NCBI GenBank assembly: GCA_963774935.1
Contig: CAVZGO010000003.1
Span: 62,001-126,000, forward strand
Direction: 5' to 3'
DNA: 64,000 nt
Origin: CAVZGO01 sp963774935
Lineage (GTDB): Bacteria; Chloroflexota; Anaerolineae; Anaerolineales; UBA4823
Shown one piece after another: positions 18,513 to 28,938 of the stretch. Every line of letters starts with the position of its first letter. Position 1 is the first letter of the stretch. Under the pieces are notes generated by a model. The model was not told where the DNA came from and made no database searches. It saw only the letters and a list, made by a program, of their open reading frames with translations. The position numbers and the translations under genes are program-made.

Positions 18513-20153
18513 CTATAATTTAGGACCGGCTCGATTAATTTCTTCAGGCGTATCAGCCTGAAATTTCTTAAAATTATCGATAAAACGTGAGGCCAGACCT
18601 TTATATCGTTGCAAATAAGCTTCTCGGCTGGACCACGAAGAAGCAGGATCGAGAACCCGATCCGGGACCTCAGGACAGGATTGAGGCACCAGAAATCCAA
18701 AGATCGGATCCGTCGTGTATGTGACGTTATCCAAATCTCCATCCAGGGCAGCATTCAGCATCGCTCGTGTGTAGCGAATGCTGATGCGTTTTCCAATCCC
18801 GTAAGGCCCGCCAACCCAGCCTGTGTTCAACAGCCAACATTTCACACCATAACGCTCGATCTTGCGGCGCAGCAGATTGGCATAGTAGGATGGATGATGA
18901 ACCATGAAAGGACCACCAAAACAAGTGCTGAAGGTGATTTCTGGTTCTTTACCCAGTCCGATCTCGGTTCCGGCGATCTTGGAGGTGTAGCCAGAAATAA
19001 AATGGTAGAGCGCCTGCTCGGTCGAGAGGCGCGAAATTGGGGGCATCACACCGGATGCGTCACAGGTTAAGAATATGATATTTGCCGGATGACCTGCCAT
19101 CTTCGACGGGATAGCATTATCGATAAACTCCAATGGGTAAGAGGCGCGTGTATTCTCGGTTCGCGTATCATCATCGAGGTCGATCAGGCGGGTGACCGGA
19201 TCAAAAATGACATTTTCCAATATAGTGCCAAACCGACGGGTCGTTGCGAATATTTCTGGCTCTGCGCTGGCGGATAAACCGATCACTTTTGCATAACAGC
19301 CGCCCTCAAAATTAAAGACACCATCATCGCTCCAACCGTGCTCATCATCACCTATAAGGGAGCGTTTTGGGTCGGCTGAGAGTGTGGTCTTGCCGGTTCC
19401 CGAGAGACCGAAGAAAAGCGCTGTATCTCCATTTTTACCGACGTTTGCCGAGCAATGCATCGTCATTACACCATCCAACGGTAGAAGATAGTTCATGATG
19501 GTGAAGATGGATTTCTTAATTTCTCCTGCGTAACCAGAATTGCCGATGATGCACATCTGCTGGTCGAAGCTCAGCGCAATGACCGTATTGGTCGGTGTGC
19601 CATCGATCTGCGGAAACGCTCGGAATGAGGGCATTGCAATAACTGTAAAATCAGGAACATGGCGGCGGGTTTCTTCGTTCGTTTGGGGAGGAATGAACAT
19701 ATTCCGGGCAAACATGCTGTGCCAGGCGTATTCAGTGATAATGCGTACACTCAAGCGATGGTTTGGATCAGCACCGGCATAACAATCCTGGACGAAAACA
19801 TCTCGACTTTGCAAGAAACCCTGCAGGCGGTTGAATAAGCCGTTGAAATTCTCAGGGCTTAAAGGGCGGTTGTACTGACCCCACCAGATATTTTCTTTTG
19901 TGGCAGCTTCTTGAACGACAAATTTGTCGTTTGCTGCGCGAGCGGTGTGCTTACCTGTATTAACAACAAGTGGTCCATATAGCGACAGCTTACCTTCGCC
20001 CCGGAAAATTGCTTCTTCATACAGAGCTTCCATGGGCAAATTCCAATAGACCCGATTGAGATTTGACAGGCCGTGATTCTCCAAACCGTAATCGCTTTTG
20101 CGCGCTTCAGCTTGAGATTCAGCAGGGGTCTTGATATCCAGAATGTTGTTCAT
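18513..20153 (-). CDS. pckA: Phosphoenolpyruvate carboxykinase (ATP)
   Basis: 546 residues, full length. It interconverts oxaloacetate plus ATP with PEP plus CO2; in anaerobes it may run in either direction. The kinase motifs are MHCSANVG near residue 235, the P-loop GLSGTGKTTLS near 252, and EGGCYAKVIGLS near 285. The ATG overlaps the stop of the aminotransferase upstream by 4 bases, so the two are coupled, which links oxaloacetate/aspartate exchange with PEP supply. Confidence 0.97.
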   Translation of the reverse strand: MNNILDIKTPAESQAEARKSDYGLENHGLSNLNRVYWNLPMEALYEEAIFRGEGKLSLYGPLVVNTGKHTARAANDKFVVQEAATKENIWWGQYNRPLSPENFNGLFNRLQGFLQSRDVFVQDCYAGADPNHRLSVRIITEYAWHSMFARNMFIPPQTNEETRRHVPDFTVIAMPSFRAFPQIDGTPTNTVIALSFDQQMCIIGNSGYAGEIKKSIFTIMNYLLPLDGVMTMHCSANVGKNGDTALFFGLSGTGKTTLSADPKRSLIGDDEHGWSDDGVFNFEGGCYAKVIGLSASAEPEIFATTRRFGTILENVIFDPVTRLIDLDDDTRTENTRASYPLEFIDNAIPSKMAGHPANIIFLTCDASGVMPPISRLSTEQALYHFISGYTSKIAGTEIGLGKEPEITFSTCFGGPFMVHHPSYYANLLRRKIERYGVKCWLLNTGWVGGPYGIGKRISIRYTRAMLNAALDGDLDNVTYTTDPIFGFLVPQSCPEVPDRVLDPASSWSSREAYLQRYKGLASRFIDNFKKFQADTPEEINRAGPKL

Positions 20154-21367
20154 AGCCAGTCCCTTACCAATTTTCGATCACCGATATAGAGCTCATTTGG
20201 CGCTTGAGGATCCAGCGCCCACTTCATCCTTTCAACTGCACTGGTGAGGTCCTTGATGGTCCCAGAAAAACTCAATCGCAAATGACCTTCCATGCCAAAT
20301 TCTTTGCCGGGTACTGTCACCACAAGGGTCTTTTTGAGCAATAATTTTGCTAATGCAACAGAGTCATTCGAATAAGCGCGGAAGTCAGGCAAGGCATAAA
20401 AGGTGCCTTCGGGCTTGATACAGCGTACCCCATTGAAAGATGCCAGCTCACTCACGATAACATCCCGGTTGTTTTCGAACGTCATGCGTAAATTTTCCAC
20501 GATCCCTTGCATGCCGGTTAACGCCCCTTCGGCTGCGGCCTGGAGCACTACAGATGTGCATGAGGTTGTCTGCGCCTGTACGTTTGTCATCACTTCGATC
20601 AGCTTCCGGTTGGCAATCGTCCAGCCGATTCGAAAACCGGTCATGCCGTATAACTTCGCGACCCCATTCACGACGATCAACATTGTTGATTCAATATCTT
20701 TGTTAGTAAACCGATAACCAGGTGTCCACTTGCGATTGTCGAAAATCAGCTTGTGGTAGATATCATCCATGATCAGGTAGATTTTCTTACGTTCGCAAAA
20801 ATCTACAATCTGTGAAATGAACTCCTCAGAATATACGGCTCCGGACGGGTTATTCGGACTGTTGACGATGATCGCGCGGGTGAACGAGCTGACCGCTCGC
20901 TCGATATCCTCCATGCGCGGGTGAAAAGTTCCATCCAGTGGCGAAACGATAACGGGAACCCCGTAGCACATTCGGATCATCTCAGGGTAGCTCACCCAAT
21001 AGGGAGCCAGGACAATCACTTCATCCTGCGGATTGAGTATGCAATACAGGATGTTAAAAAGAGATTGTTTTGCACCTGCTGATACGATGACATTCTCCGG
21101 AGCCGCAACACGATCGTAGTTATCTTCGGTATACCGGATGATCGCCTTCTTCAGAGATGGCGTTCCATCAGCTGGGCTGTACTTGACTTCACCGTTGGCA
21201 AGTTTTGCAGCAGAGCTTAATATCGCAGCAATGGGCGCCCGATTTTTAGGCTCTCCAATGCTCAGGTTGATCACCGGTTCTCCTTTTTCGCGCAGAATCC
21301 GGGCCTCTTCATTCAAAGCCAGGGTAGGCGAGGCAGCTATCGACCTGGCAAGCTGACTAATCGTCAT
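20150..21367 (-). CDS. Class I/II PLP aminotransferase (aspartate aminotransferase-like)
   Basis: 405 residues. Fold-type I aminotransferase with GAKQSLFNI near residue 102, the SPNNPSGAVY motif near 170, the PLP lysine in VAKLYGMTGFRIGW near 240 and a C-terminal LRLSFSG. The closest named group is AspC/PatA-like aspartate or aromatic aminotransferase; exact specificity is not certain. The start is preceded by AAGGAGA. It is first in a two-gene operon with pckA, where it would convert aspartate to oxaloacetate or the reverse. Confidence 0.92.
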   Translation of the reverse strand: MTISQLARSIAASPTLALNEEARILREKGEPVINLSIGEPKNRAPIAAILSSAAKLANGEVKYSPADGTPSLKKAIIRYTEDNYDRVAAPENVIVSAGAKQSLFNILYCILNPQDEVIVLAPYWVSYPEMIRMCYGVPVIVSPLDGTFHPRMEDIERAVSSFTRAIIVNSPNNPSGAVYSEEFISQIVDFCERKKIYLIMDDIYHKLIFDNRKWTPGYRFTNKDIESTMLIVVNGVAKLYGMTGFRIGWTIANRKLIEVMTNVQAQTTSCTSVVLQAAAEGALTGMQGIVENLRMTFENNRDVIVSELASFNGVRCIKPEGTFYALPDFRAYSNDSVALAKLLLKKTLVVTVPGKEFGMEGHLRLSFSGTIKDLTSAVERMKWALDPQAPNELYIGDRKLVRDWL

Positions 21368-21529
21368 TTGCTCTCCTTATCATGCATTTCCATTGGATCA
21401 TCTGGATCGTATTCCCACTCTAATAACAAAAACTGATCAACGCATTTACCGAATCAAGCTTAGTTTAATGGAGAAAAGTTGATTGGTCAATGTGACTTTT
21501 ATCGCCATTTCATATTGTGGCATAATTAT

Positions 21530-24500
21530 ATGCCAATGAATGCCTATAATTCTACTGCTCCTGATCTATTCAACGAATTGAAACAAAAGCTTGGTCATAA
21601 CTCACAGGCGAATCTCGTGAGAAATGACCTGGTAACGAAGCTCCTCTACAGCACGGATGCTTCGATTTACCAGGTTGAGCCTTTGGGTGTCGTTTTTCCA
21701 CGCCATATCGACGAGCTCCAGGCGATTATGGAGACCTGCATACGCTACCAGACCCCGGTTCTGGCGCGTGGATCAGGCTCCTCCCTGGCGGGTCAGGCGA
21801 TTGGACCAGGATTAATTATCGATTGTTCGCGCTATCTCAATCGACTGGTTGAGATTGATTCCGATGCGAATACAGCAATCGTCGAGCCAGGCTTGATCCT
21901 ATCCAATCTGAATAAATTAGTAGCAAAACACGGTTTACAATTTGGTCCCGATCCCGCTTCCGCTGAGCGTGCAAGCATGGGTGGATCGATCGCAAATAAT
22001 GCCACAGGCGCACATTCAATCCGTTATGGCATGACTGCCGATCACCTGATCTCGGCAGATGTCGTGCTCTCAGATGGGTCGATCACAACGCTAGAGGATG
22101 TCAGCCTGGATCGGGCAAGCCAACTCGCACAAGGCGGATCTTCACCTGATCGCCTGACCGGATGGTATCGAGCAGCTTTGGATATTCGCCAAAATTACAG
22201 CAATAACATCCAGGAGCACTGGCCGCGCACCTGGCGCTGTGCTTCAGGCTATACGGTGAATTATCTGCTGCCCTGGACAGCCAGCCAGCCGCCATGGTGG
22301 AATGAATCCGGCTTGAGCCTTCCGGAGGGCTACGAAGCGCTCCCATACCCGCCGCTGCTGCCTGACCGGATCAACGTGGCAAAGCTGTTGGCTGGTTCCG
22401 AAGGCACCCTGGCGATCATTCGTCAGGCCAAAATCAACCTCACGCCGCTTCAGCCACACACGATGCTCGCCGTCATGGATTATCCGAGCATCGCCGATGC
22501 CTGCGATGACGTGCCAGCTTTGCTGGAATACAACCCGTCTGCGATCGAATTGATCCCGGCGTCCCTGGTGGTACTGGCACGCTCGCTGCCAGCTTATGCT
22601 CACCAGCTAAAGGTGTTGGACCCACTGACCAGCGAAGACAGGATGGTTGAAGGTGGCGCTTACCTGGTGGTGGAATTCACCGGACCAGACCAGCACGCCC
22701 TGAACGCACAGGTCCTCAAGGTTGGTCGAAATGCACTGATCGTCCAGGATGCGAATTCGCAAAAACAGGTGTGGGCGGTGCGTAAAGTCGGGTTAGGTAT
22801 TTTGCAATCCAGACCGGGGGACATGAAACCGTGGGCGTTCATCGAAGACCTGTCGGTGCCGGTTGACCGACTGGGCGAGTTCATCCGCGAGATGGAACGA
22901 ATTCTAGCCGACCAGGGAACGCGAGGTGAAATTTACGCCCACGCCTCGGCGGGGTGTTTACACGTCCGCCCAATCATCAATTTGAAGACCCTGCAAGGGT
23001 GTGCAGGCTCTGCGCAGCATCGCAGCGCAGGCGGTCGCTCTGGTCTCACGGTTGGGCGGTGCAGCCACCGGTGAGCATGGTGATGGGCTGGCGCGCAGCG
23101 AATGGCTGGAGCAAATATTTGGCGCTGAAATCTTGCAGGCTTTTCGACTGCTTAAAACTGCCGCCGATCCTGACAATATGATGAACCCGGGCAAAATCAT
23201 CTCCCCAAACCCTGCCGATCCACAACCGCGGATGGACCAGTCGCTGAGATTTGGCGCGGATTATAAGACCAGTTTACCCTGGCAGCCAATTCTCAATTTC
23301 GACCAGCAGGGTGGGCTGGATGGCGCAATCGAACACTGCAATGGGGCGGGAGTTTGCCGAAAATCAGATGGCGTGATGTGCCCGTCTTTCCAGGCGAGCC
23401 ACGAAGAAATGCACAGCACGCGTGGGCGCTCAAACTTGCTGAGGGCGATGATCAGTGGAAGGTTCACAGATACATCCCAAGGCACCCGGGCAGTGTACGA
23501 AGCCATGGACCTATGCCTGGCATGTAAAGGCTGCAAAGCTGAATGTCCATCCGGAGTGGATGTAGCTAAACTCAAATATGAATTTCTGGATCGCTACTTA
23601 TCAAAGCCATACACGCCGCTTGCGTGATTATCTCTTTGGCTACATCGCCCAGCTAGCCAGATTAGGTCATTCATTCGCCCCCATTGTCAATCCCTTGCTG
23701 ACCAGTCCGCGGCTTGGAAAGGCACGCCAGGCACTGCTTGGATTAAATTTGGAGCACGATTTGCCTGCGTTGAGCAGGCGCAGCCTGAGCTCCCAGTGGG
23801 GGAGGCAACAGGTCAATTCCTCCGGTGAGAAGGTGCTGTTTCTCTCGGATGCCTTCACGGAATTTTACCAGCCGCATGTTGGGCTGGCTGCTCTGCATGC
23901 CATTCACAAAGCTGGATACCACCCAATCATACTGCCGGTGATTGGAGCAGGGCGCACCTTGATCTCCAAAGGATTTCTCGAACCAGCGCGCCGCCAGGCA
24001 AAGCGTGTGATCGATGCCATATACCAGATTGATCCCACCGGTGAGCTGGCGATTATCGGCGTTGAGCCATCAGAAATTTACACTCTGCGGGATGAGTATC
24101 TGGACCTGCTCAGCCAGGACGAACGGGCAAGGCGCATTGCAGACCGCGCCTGGATGATCGACGAATGGCTGATCCGCCCGGGGATCGATGGTCAACCTCG
24201 GATATTGCGTATAGCCGTACAAGGGAAACCGAATGCTGATCGCTTGACTCGCCAGGCAGGGAAGGTAGCCCTGCATGGCCATTGCTATCAAAAGGCACGT
24301 CCACCAGTTCCGGATGGTTATCCGGTAGGTGCTGGTGCAACGCGGTCGATGCTCGAAGCGCTGGGCTACCAGGTTGATTTGATCGATGCCGGCTGCTGCG
24401 GGATGGCAGGCTCGTTTGGCTACGAAGTTGAGCACGCAGATTTATCCAAAAAAGTGGCTGAGCTGGCTTTGCTGCCTTACTTGCGTAAAAATATCGTTAA

Positions 24501-24601
24501 GGATCGATCAGCCATCTTCGGGACATTTACCCCCGCAGATCGCTGCTGCTGGCACCTCCTGCCGCAGCCAGATTGATGATCTATTCGCTGTGGACACATA
24601 A
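21530..24601 (+). CDS. FAD-linked oxidase / Fe-S oxidoreductase fusion (GlcD-GlcF-like), multiply frameshifted
   Basis: A protein of about 1000 residues in at least four frames. The first (from ATG 21530) has the FAD_binding_4 motif RGSGSSLAGQAIG and the FAD-oxidase C domain up to ASAGCLHVRPI. After a shift in GGG near 22998 it continues with GGAATGEHGDGLARSEW, then the two ferredoxin-type clusters (CNGAGVC..MCP and CLACKGCKAECP). After a shift near 23602 comes the CCG-type domain (HGHCYQKA, AGCCGMAGSFGYE). A further shift near 24530 is needed to reach AAAGTSCRSQIDDL. It probably oxidises D-lactate, glycolate or a similar 2-hydroxy acid and passes electrons through Fe-S centres. With this many breaks it could be a true pseudogene. 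Confidence 0.8.
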
Positions 24602-24764
24602 AAATCCTGTAAAACATCCCATCGAATTCCTGTAACCTTTAAAATCTTAATGCAATTTTTATAGTAAAATGTTATTTGCATGAGACATCCATTATTTATT
24701 GCTTTATATGGGTGGCAGATTTACTTATTCCATTTGCATCTTTATTAAAATTCAGGAACAGGTG

Positions 24765-26997
24765 ATGTTTATGAAACAAAGCAGTAATCCTCAAAACTAT
24801 TCGACCCCAACTCGAATAAAGAAAGCTGCCTTGATATTCATGGCAGCTATTGCTATATTCAGCCTCATATTCTCAAATGCCCTTGCGCAAGAACCAGCTA
24901 CCCCAGAAACGCCAATCGAGTCCGAAGCCCTGAGTACTTCCATATTTGGGGTGGAGATGACGCCGATTAACACCCAGGGCGGGTTGAGCTATGCTTCAGC
25001 GACGCAAACGCGCTTCGTGCGTGGGGCAGAAATCGTCTGGGCGGACATCCAGCCCAACGATCCAAGCACCAATCCAGTCCCGCTCTATGACTGGACCAAG
25101 CTGAACAATGCTGCAACCGAGATTGCCAACGCGTTTACCGTCGGCTCGAATGTCCAGCCGATTGTGATGATCCGCGGCACGCCGAGCTGGGCGCAGAAAT
25201 ACCCTCCATACCAGTGCGGGGCAATTTTAACGAGCAAGATGAGTGCTTTCGGGAACTTCCTCGACGCGCTGATCATCGAGCTGAACAACCGCGGCTTGCG
25301 CCCCAACTACTGGGAGCTGTGGAACGAGCCGGACGTACCGCGCCAGATAGCTCCGACCGACCCCACTTTCGGTGGCTGCTGGGGTGACAGCGCCGATACC
25401 ACCTATTGGGGCGGCGATGAATACAAAGAAATGCTGCAAACCGCGTATGCCCGCCTGACCGTTTCGAACGCCAACGCCAGGGTGCTGGTGGGCGGATTGC
25501 AGATGGACTGCGATCCAAACCTGGTATCTGGCTGCACCTCCACCAAGTTCATCAACGGTGTGCTGGCAAGCGGTGGGGCGCAGTATTTCCACGGCATCGC
25601 CTTCCACGCCTACGATTATTGGATGGGCACCTCCGCCGGCGACACAGCCGCCCAGGGTAAGTACAATAACCCCAACTGGCCAGGCTCCTCCTGGGACGGC
25701 AAAGGACCGGTGCTGGTTTCCAAGGCGAAATATCTGAAAAACCTGCTGGCATCTTACGGCGCCAGCAGCAAACTGGTCTTGAACACCGAAAACGCCCTGG
25801 TCTGGGGAGATTTTTCCTACTATTCCGATCCTTTCCCGGCGCCATTGGAAAGGACCAAAGAAGCGTACATCGTCCAAGCCTATGTCAATGCGCTGTACCA
25901 GGGGCTGCATGCCAACGTGTGGTATGACATGACCGGCACCTGGCTGCGCAACAACGGCTTGATTAAGCTGGATGCAGTAGGAAGATTTGATCCTAGCAAG
26001 GACGCTTACCTGGCTTATCAGACAATCGCTGATAAACTGAAACACGTCACACCATCCACCTATAAGCGTCCGGTTACGGAGTTCAGCGGTGTGACCGGGG
26101 TCGAGTTCGACCTGGACAGCACCGACCCCGAACCAGATAACTGGCGGCACATCTGGGTGCTGTGGTCAAAGGACGGCCTCGACCATACGGTCAATATCCC
26201 ACTGCCGAGTTATTGGGTTTACGGTATCTATGATACCTATGGTTACCTGGGTACGTACTGCCCGGTCGGCTATCCCTACTGTCCATCCCAAATCACGGTG
26301 GGTAAAATGCCAGTTTACCTCGAGCTGGCGGCGAAATCGCCGCGCGTTGCCCTGCCCTTAATCCGCAATTACTACACACTCTACGCCCAGGGCGAGGACT
26401 GGAACTTCGAAAACGGCTTCGGCACCAACTGGACGCCGGTCACCACCGGTGGACAGCCGGTCAGCCTGGTCACCGCCGCGCAGATTGACCGCACCACCGG
26501 GCAAATCGACATGAATATCCCGCTGTTCGGGGAGTACACCTCGGCGATCCTGGGTGATCCGAACTACGCCTGCAACGGGGTGCCGGTAAGACAGCTACTG
26601 CGGCACTGGAAACTACCTTCGATGTACCACTAGTGAATGCGGTCACGCCGATCTTCCTGAACTTCCAATATATCATCTACACACAAGATTGGTGGAACTC
26701 GATTAACCGCCACCCAGCTCCGTATAATTACGATAACTTCGAAGTGTATATCAACAACACCCGAAAATTCCGGGATGGCAACAAAGAGACCAACGACCTG
26801 GGCTGCAAGTGGTACCGCATCCCCAGCACCAACAACCCGCGCACACAGACCTTCCCCGGCTGGGCAAAGGGACAGCTTGACCTGGGAATTTATCCAGTCA
26901 GACGATCACGGTTTCCTTCCGCAACTACAACCGGTATGACACGTTTTTCAACACCTATTCCTACCTGGATACACTCGTATTACAGATTGGACCTTAA
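24765..26997 (+). CDS. Secreted clan GH-A-like glycoside hydrolase (two frameshifts)
   Basis: The start at 24765 (or 24771) has AGGAACAGG upstream and gives a signal peptide: a charged region, hydrophobic AALIFMAAIAIFSLIF, then cleavage after ALA. The catalytic domain has the acid/base motif YWELWNEPDVP near residue 180, a likely nucleophile in VLNTENALVW near 350 and an active-site IRGTPSW strand, as in GH39/GH5-type (beta/alpha)8 enzymes. The C-terminal 200 residues look like a beta-sandwich binding module (NFENGFGTNWTP). Frame changes near 26590 and 26890 are needed to reach the natural end TLVLQIGP. The polysaccharide substrate is unknown. Confidence 0.8.
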
Positions 26998-27010
26998 TAT
27001 CCTGCCAAAT

Positions 27011-27056
27011 ATAAAAAACAGGCGGTCGAAATCGATTTCGACCGCCTGTTTTTTAT
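27011..27056. terminator. Bidirectional intrinsic terminator
   Basis: A perfect 46-base palindrome: a GC-rich stem core flanked by A6 on one side and T6 on the other, symmetric about position 27033/27034. It lies between the convergent glycosidase and mmdB genes and can terminate transcription on both strands. Confidence 0.92.
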
Positions 27057-27068
27057 ATTTCCGTAGAT

Positions 27069-28198
27069 TCACAACAGCCCGCTGACGATCGCCAGGAGCA
27101 CGCCGCCTGCCACCACGCTGCCAAGCTGCCCGGCGGTGTTGGCGCCCATGGCGTGCATCAGGATGAAATTCTCAAAGTCTTCATCTTGCGCCACACGGGC
27201 TGCCAGCCGTCCAGCCATCGGAAATGCGCTGATGCCCGCAGCCCCGATCAGGGGGTTAATTTTGCCACGACTGATAAAGCACATCAGTTTTCCGAACAAG
27301 CAGACCCTGCCACCGTATCCAGCCCGAAAGCCAGCAAACCCAGCAGCAGGATCGCCAGGGTTTCCATGTTCAGGAAGCTTCCGGCGCTCATCGTGGAGCC
27401 GATGGTCAAACCCAGGAACAGGGTGGCGACGTTGGCAATCTCATTTTGCGCTGATTTGCTCAAGCGCTCCACCACACCACTCTCACGCAGCAAATTTCCC
27501 AGCATCAGCATACTGATCAGCGGTGCGGCTGCCGGTACCAGCAGGCTGACCACCAGGGTCGTCACAATCGGGAATAAGATGCGCGCCGGGCGGGATACCG
27601 GGCGAGGCGCATACTCCATGCGAATTCGCCGTTCTGTCTTTGTAGTGAGCAGCTTCATCAGCGGTGGCTGGATGATCGGCACCAGGCTCATATAAGAATA
27701 CGCCGTGACGGCGATCGGGGCGAGCAAATTAGGCGCCAGCTTCGTTGCGACATAGATCGAGGTTGGTCCATCAATGGCTCCAATCACGCCGATCGAGGCA
27801 GCCTCATTCAACGGGTAGCCCAGCGCCGTGGCAAGCATCAAGGTGCCGAAAATCCCAAACTGGCCAGCTGCGCCTAACAAAACCATCTGCGGAAGTGAGA
27901 GCAGCGGGCTGAAATCGATCATTGCGCCAATGCCGATAAAGATCAATAATGGGAACAGCTCAGTGCTGATGCCAGCCCGGTACATCACGCCAAACAAGCC
28001 ATCGCCATCGGTCATCCCCGTCAGGGGGATATTTGCCAGCAAGCAGCCAAAGCCAATCGGCAGCAGCAGCACCGGTTCGTACTCCTTGACGATTGCCAGG
28101 GCAATCAGCACACCGCCGACAGCCAGCATGAAAACATTTCCAAGCGTGAGCGCCGCCAGTCCAGCAGACAGGGTTTGTAGAAGAGATGGATAATCCAT
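27069..28198 (-). CDS. mmdB: Na+-translocating decarboxylase beta subunit (MmdB/OadB/GcdB), one frameshift
   Basis: The membrane carboxybiotin decarboxylase that couples CO2 release to Na+ export. Two frames (27284-28198 and 27069-27299) add up to about 376 residues, the family's usual length. Seen are GMTDGDGLFGVMY, GIGAMIDFSPLL, the conserved GAIDGPTSIY and, after the break near 27298, FGKLMCF and NPLIGAAGISAFPMAGR. One extra G in the GGG at the break would restore DTVAGVCLFGKLMCF. It is last in the operon mmdA-mmdD-mmdC-mmdB. Confidence 0.93.
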
Positions 28199-28214
28199 GG
28201 ATACCTGCCAGGTC

Positions 28215-28616
28215 TCAGCCAGCCTGGAAATCTACCAGCGGGTCGTGATACTTGACCGTTTGTCCGCTGATCACATGAACCGCTGCGATTACACCGGCGC
28301 GCGGAGCACGAATGACATTTTTCATCTTCATCGCTTCAAGGATGCACAATTCCTGTCCGAGAGTCACCGACATGCCAGGCCTGGCAGATACTGCGGTGAT
28401 CACACCGGGGATGGGCGCCAGAACCGATTGGACGTGCAGCTGACTGGCAGTTTGAGGCGCCACCGTTTTATATCTTGAAGACGTTTTAACTTCCTCGCCT
28501 TCCTCCAACCACACCTCAACTGGGGTTCCATCCACAACTGCAACCACAGGCGATGCATGGATATCTTTTATTTCAACCTTGTAGAGATGGTCGCCAATTT
28601 GAACCTGGTAAATCAT
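28215..28616 (-). CDS. mmdC: Biotin carrier subunit of the decarboxylase (MmdC-like)
   Basis: 133 residues with a C-terminal biotinyl domain. The biotin lysine is in EAMKMKN near residue 95, preceded by the Ala/Pro-type linker PIPGVITAVSARPG. It carries CO2 as carboxybiotin from the carboxyltransferase to the membrane subunit. The start overlaps the stop of the OadG-like gene by 4 bases. The linker is shorter and less Pro/Ala-rich than in many homologues. Confidence 0.93.
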   Translation of the reverse strand: MIYQVQIGDHLYKVEIKDIHASPVVAVVDGTPVEVWLEEGEEVKTSSRYKTVAPQTASQLHVQSVLAPIPGVITAVSARPGMSVTLGQELCILEAMKMKNVIRAPRAGVIAAVHVISGQTVKYHDPLVDFQAG

Positions 28617-28930
28617 CGCGCAGAACCTCGCTTATTCATCATTCTCGTCCGCATGGCAGCCTGCCAGGGTGTTACTAAGGCAGTCGGGGGGAGGGGGAAC
28701 TCGTGCCAGGTTTGCTCGCTTTCTTCTGCGAGCGCCAGGGCGACTGCCACGGCAGCAGCCTGATGCAATTCATCCAAATTAGTTTCGTCTGCTGGAGCGC
28801 TTTTGACCGCTTTCGGTGTAAAGAAGCGAACCAGCAGCACGATCAAGCCCCACAGCAGCAGCAAAGTGGCAAATACCAGTCCCATTCCGACCAGGGTGAT
28901 CAGTACAGCAGTCAGCATTTCAGAGTTCAT
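28613..28930 (-). CDS. mmdD: OadG-family small membrane subunit of the decarboxylase (MmdD-like)
   Basis: 105 residues: one N-terminal membrane helix (LITLVGMGLVFATLLLLWGLIVLLV), then a cytoplasmic tail. In related complexes this subunit holds the carboxyltransferase and biotin subunits to the membrane part. It has the family's LVGMGLVF signature. It lies 8 bases after mmdA and overlaps mmdC by 4 bases. Confidence 0.9.
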   Translation of the reverse strand: MNSEMLTAVLITLVGMGLVFATLLLLWGLIVLLVRFFTPKAVKSAPADETNLDELHQAAAVAVALALAEESEQTWHEFPLPPTALVTPWQAAMRTRMMNKRGSAR

Positions 28931-28938
28931 AAGCTTGC

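Noticed and set aside
25227..26150. 307-codon open frame opposite the glycosidase
   Set aside because: Arises from GC-rich codon use of the glycosidase; the plus-strand product has a signal peptide and catalytic motifs, this one has none.
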